Part shown: positions 48,844 to 49,506 of the stretch, piece by piece | Layout of the letters: every line of letters begins with the position of its first letter | Position numbering within the stretch: the first letter of the stretch is position 1 | Source of the DNA: Acidimicrobiia bacterium | Lineage (GTDB): Bacteria; Actinomycetota; Acidimicrobiia; Spongiisociales; ZC4RG35 | Reading direction: 5' to 3' | DNA: 49,506 nucleotides | Assembly: GCA_025922945.1 (NCBI GenBank) | Contig: JAICGW010000006.1 | Location: forward strand, 1 to 49,506 | The notes under the pieces: model-generated | Seen by the model: only the letters and a program-made list of their open reading frames with translations | What the model was told of the DNA's origin: nothing | Database searches by the model: none | Translations under genes and position numbers: made by a program

Positions 48844-49266
48844 ATGGGACAACAGATTGCACAAGTAATGACCAAGAACCCCTACGGGGTGATGACCACG
48901 GCGACGCTCAACGAGGCTGCCCAAATGATGCGGGATCAAGAGATCGGAGACGTGCTGGTGATGCGCGCCGACGGAACCCTCTGCGGTCTCGTCACCGATC
49001 GCGATTTGGTCGTGCGAGGTTTGGCCGAGGGCCTCGACCCCCGCTCAGCAACGGTGGAAGAGGTCTGCAATCACGACCCGGTCACCCTGGCTCCAGATCA
49101 ACCGGTTGAAGAGGCCGTCTCGACCATGCGCCAGTACAACATTCGCCGCCTGCCGGTGGTCGATGGTGACAACCTGGTGGGCATCGTCTCCCTCGGCGAC
49201 CTGGCGATCGAGAAGGATCCCTCGTCGGCCTTGGCGGACATCAGCAAGGCCCCTTCCAACAACTAA
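48844..49266 (+). CDS. CBS-domain pair protein
   Basis: 140 residues consisting of two CBS domains (about 8-62 and 74-130). GDVLVMRADGTLCGLVTDRD and IRRLPVVDGDNLVGIVSLGD are the paired core motifs, which form a Bateman module that binds adenine nucleotides or S-adenosylmethionine. Stand-alone pairs act as energy or stress sensors. Only 11 bases separate it from the upstream gene, and AAGGAG precedes the ATG, so both are probably transcribed from the sigma-B-type promoter. Partner proteins are not visible. Confidence 0.88.
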   Translation: MGQQIAQVMTKNPYGVMTTATLNEAAQMMRDQEIGDVLVMRADGTLCGLVTDRDLVVRGLAEGLDPRSATVEEVCNHDPVTLAPDQPVEEAVSTMRQYNIRRLPVVDGDNLVGIVSLGDLAIEKDPSSALADISKAPSNN

Positions 49267-49365
49267 CCCCCCTCGGCCCTTCGGGGAACCGAGAGAGAGA
49301 GAGAGAGTTTCCTCCCCCAAACGCAGTGAGGGTAAGGGGAGGTGTCGCCGCAGGCGACGGAGGGG
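49267..49365. repeat. Hairpin-rich intergenic stretch with (GA)8 tract
   Basis: Between the CBS gene and the end of the ABC-F gene lie a 17-base GA tract (49291-49307), an inverted repeat CCTCCCC/GGGGAGG (49311-49317 and 49336-49342), and a hairpin GTCGCC-GCA-GGCGAC (49344-49358). The sequence has the look of REP-like palindromes or a bidirectional terminator for the two convergent genes. No second copy is visible in the window. Confidence 0.5.
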
Positions 49366-49506
49366 CTAGGCGAGGGCGACGAGCTCGAGGAGGGAGTCGT
49401 CGAAGTAGTGGCTCTTCCCCTCTGGCATCAAGATGGCCCGTTCCGGCCCGAGCGAGGCGACGAAGTCGGTGTCGTGGCTAACGAGGATGATCGTTCCCTC
49501 ATAACG
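49366..49506 (-). CDS. ABC-F type ATP-binding protein, C-terminal fragment
   Basis: The last 46 codons of a gene that continues past the window edge. GTIILVSHDTDFVASLGPER contains the H-loop (SHD) that follows Walker B in the second ATPase domain, and LMPEGKSHYFDDSLLELVAL matches the usual end of ABC-F (Uup/EttA-like) proteins, which act on ribosomes or in antibiotic resistance and lack membrane segments. The subfamily cannot be told from this piece. It is convergent with the CBS gene. The stop is TAG at 49368-49366. Confidence 0.8.
   Translation of the reverse strand, partial: RYEGTIILVSHDTDFVASLGPERAILMPEGKSHYFDDSLLELVALA

Noticed and set aside
1-49506. tRNA genes, CRISPR arrays, insertion sequences, integrases or phage genes
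   Set aside because: Intergenic gaps are too short for most of these, and I saw no cloverleaf, array, transposase or recombinase signature on either strand.

Overview
The window is a gene-dense stretch of a high-GC bacterial chromosome with about 52 protein genes, almost no spacer longer than 150 bases, and no rRNA, tRNA, CRISPR array, insertion sequence or phage gene that I can see. Gene content points to an Actinomycetota member, most likely class Acidimicrobiia: an L25/CTC ribosomal protein with an acidic tail, nickel superoxide dismutase with its protease SodX, a fused-subunit 2-oxoacid:ferredoxin oxidoreductase, a long human-type deoxyribose-phosphate aldolase, sigma-B-like promoter motifs and many apparently leaderless promoters. 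The class assignment is inference from memory of these families. The inferred lifestyle is an aerobic heterotroph using glycerol, alpha-glucosides, deoxyribonucleosides, aromatic amino acids and ketone bodies.

Layout. 1-3300: DinB-like fragment, cation-efflux transporter, and a leftward pgsA / SDR / thioesterase unit. 3371-8097: glpD facing glpK, with glpK closing the leftward rplY-pth-VOC-glpK unit. 8194-10694: hydrolase and YeiH-type exporter diverging from a 29-base spacer, then an NmrA-like gene. 10754-15764: rightward operon of a solute-binding-like protein, a lipoprotein joining a solute-binding domain to a von Willebrand A domain, a membrane coiled-coil protein, 6-phosphogluconolactonase and a lipoprotein hydrolase. 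15758-21465 (leftward): AlkA-like glycosylase, deoC with a two-gene split of an ALDH16-like protein, and a membrane adenylate cyclase. 21591-27999: LacI regulator, GH65 phosphorylase and ABC sugar importer without its ATPase. 28041-33993: stress helix-bundle protein, acetoacetyl-CoA synthetase, EamA transporter, methyltransferase, metG, small membrane protein. 33990-39894: FAD oxidoreductase, sodN/sodX, secreted protein, double-ACT protein, DUF3048 lipoprotein, amidase. 40040-42942: korAB. 42959-45946: gnd-zwf-phosphatase. 46003-49506: homogentisate dioxygenase, VOC protein, AlkD, a stress-type small protein with a CBS protein, and the end of an ABC-F gene.

How the parts fit. zwf, gnd and pgl together encode the whole oxidative pentose phosphate branch. 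GlpK and GlpD take glycerol to dihydroxyacetone phosphate. DeoC plus the ALDH pair can turn deoxyribose-5-phosphate into glyceraldehyde-3-phosphate and acetate. The LacI-GH65-ABC unit is a regulated uptake and phosphorolysis system for a glucose disaccharide.

Most striking signals. (1) At least 17 genes have a TAnnnT hexamer 6-10 bases before the start codon and no ribosome-binding site, while operon-internal genes use start/stop overlaps or Shine-Dalgarno sequences. (2) A 52-bp element (46/52 identical) occurs twice, each copy just after one gene's stop and 8-9 bp before the next gene's -10. (3) Two stress-type genes 20 kb apart share GTTT-N16-GGGTAC. (4) Two genes, pgsA and a sugar permease, have a good Shine-Dalgarno sequence pointing at a non-standard start triplet (ATC, ACG). 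(5) An operon contains two solute-binding-like proteins, one fused to a vWA domain.
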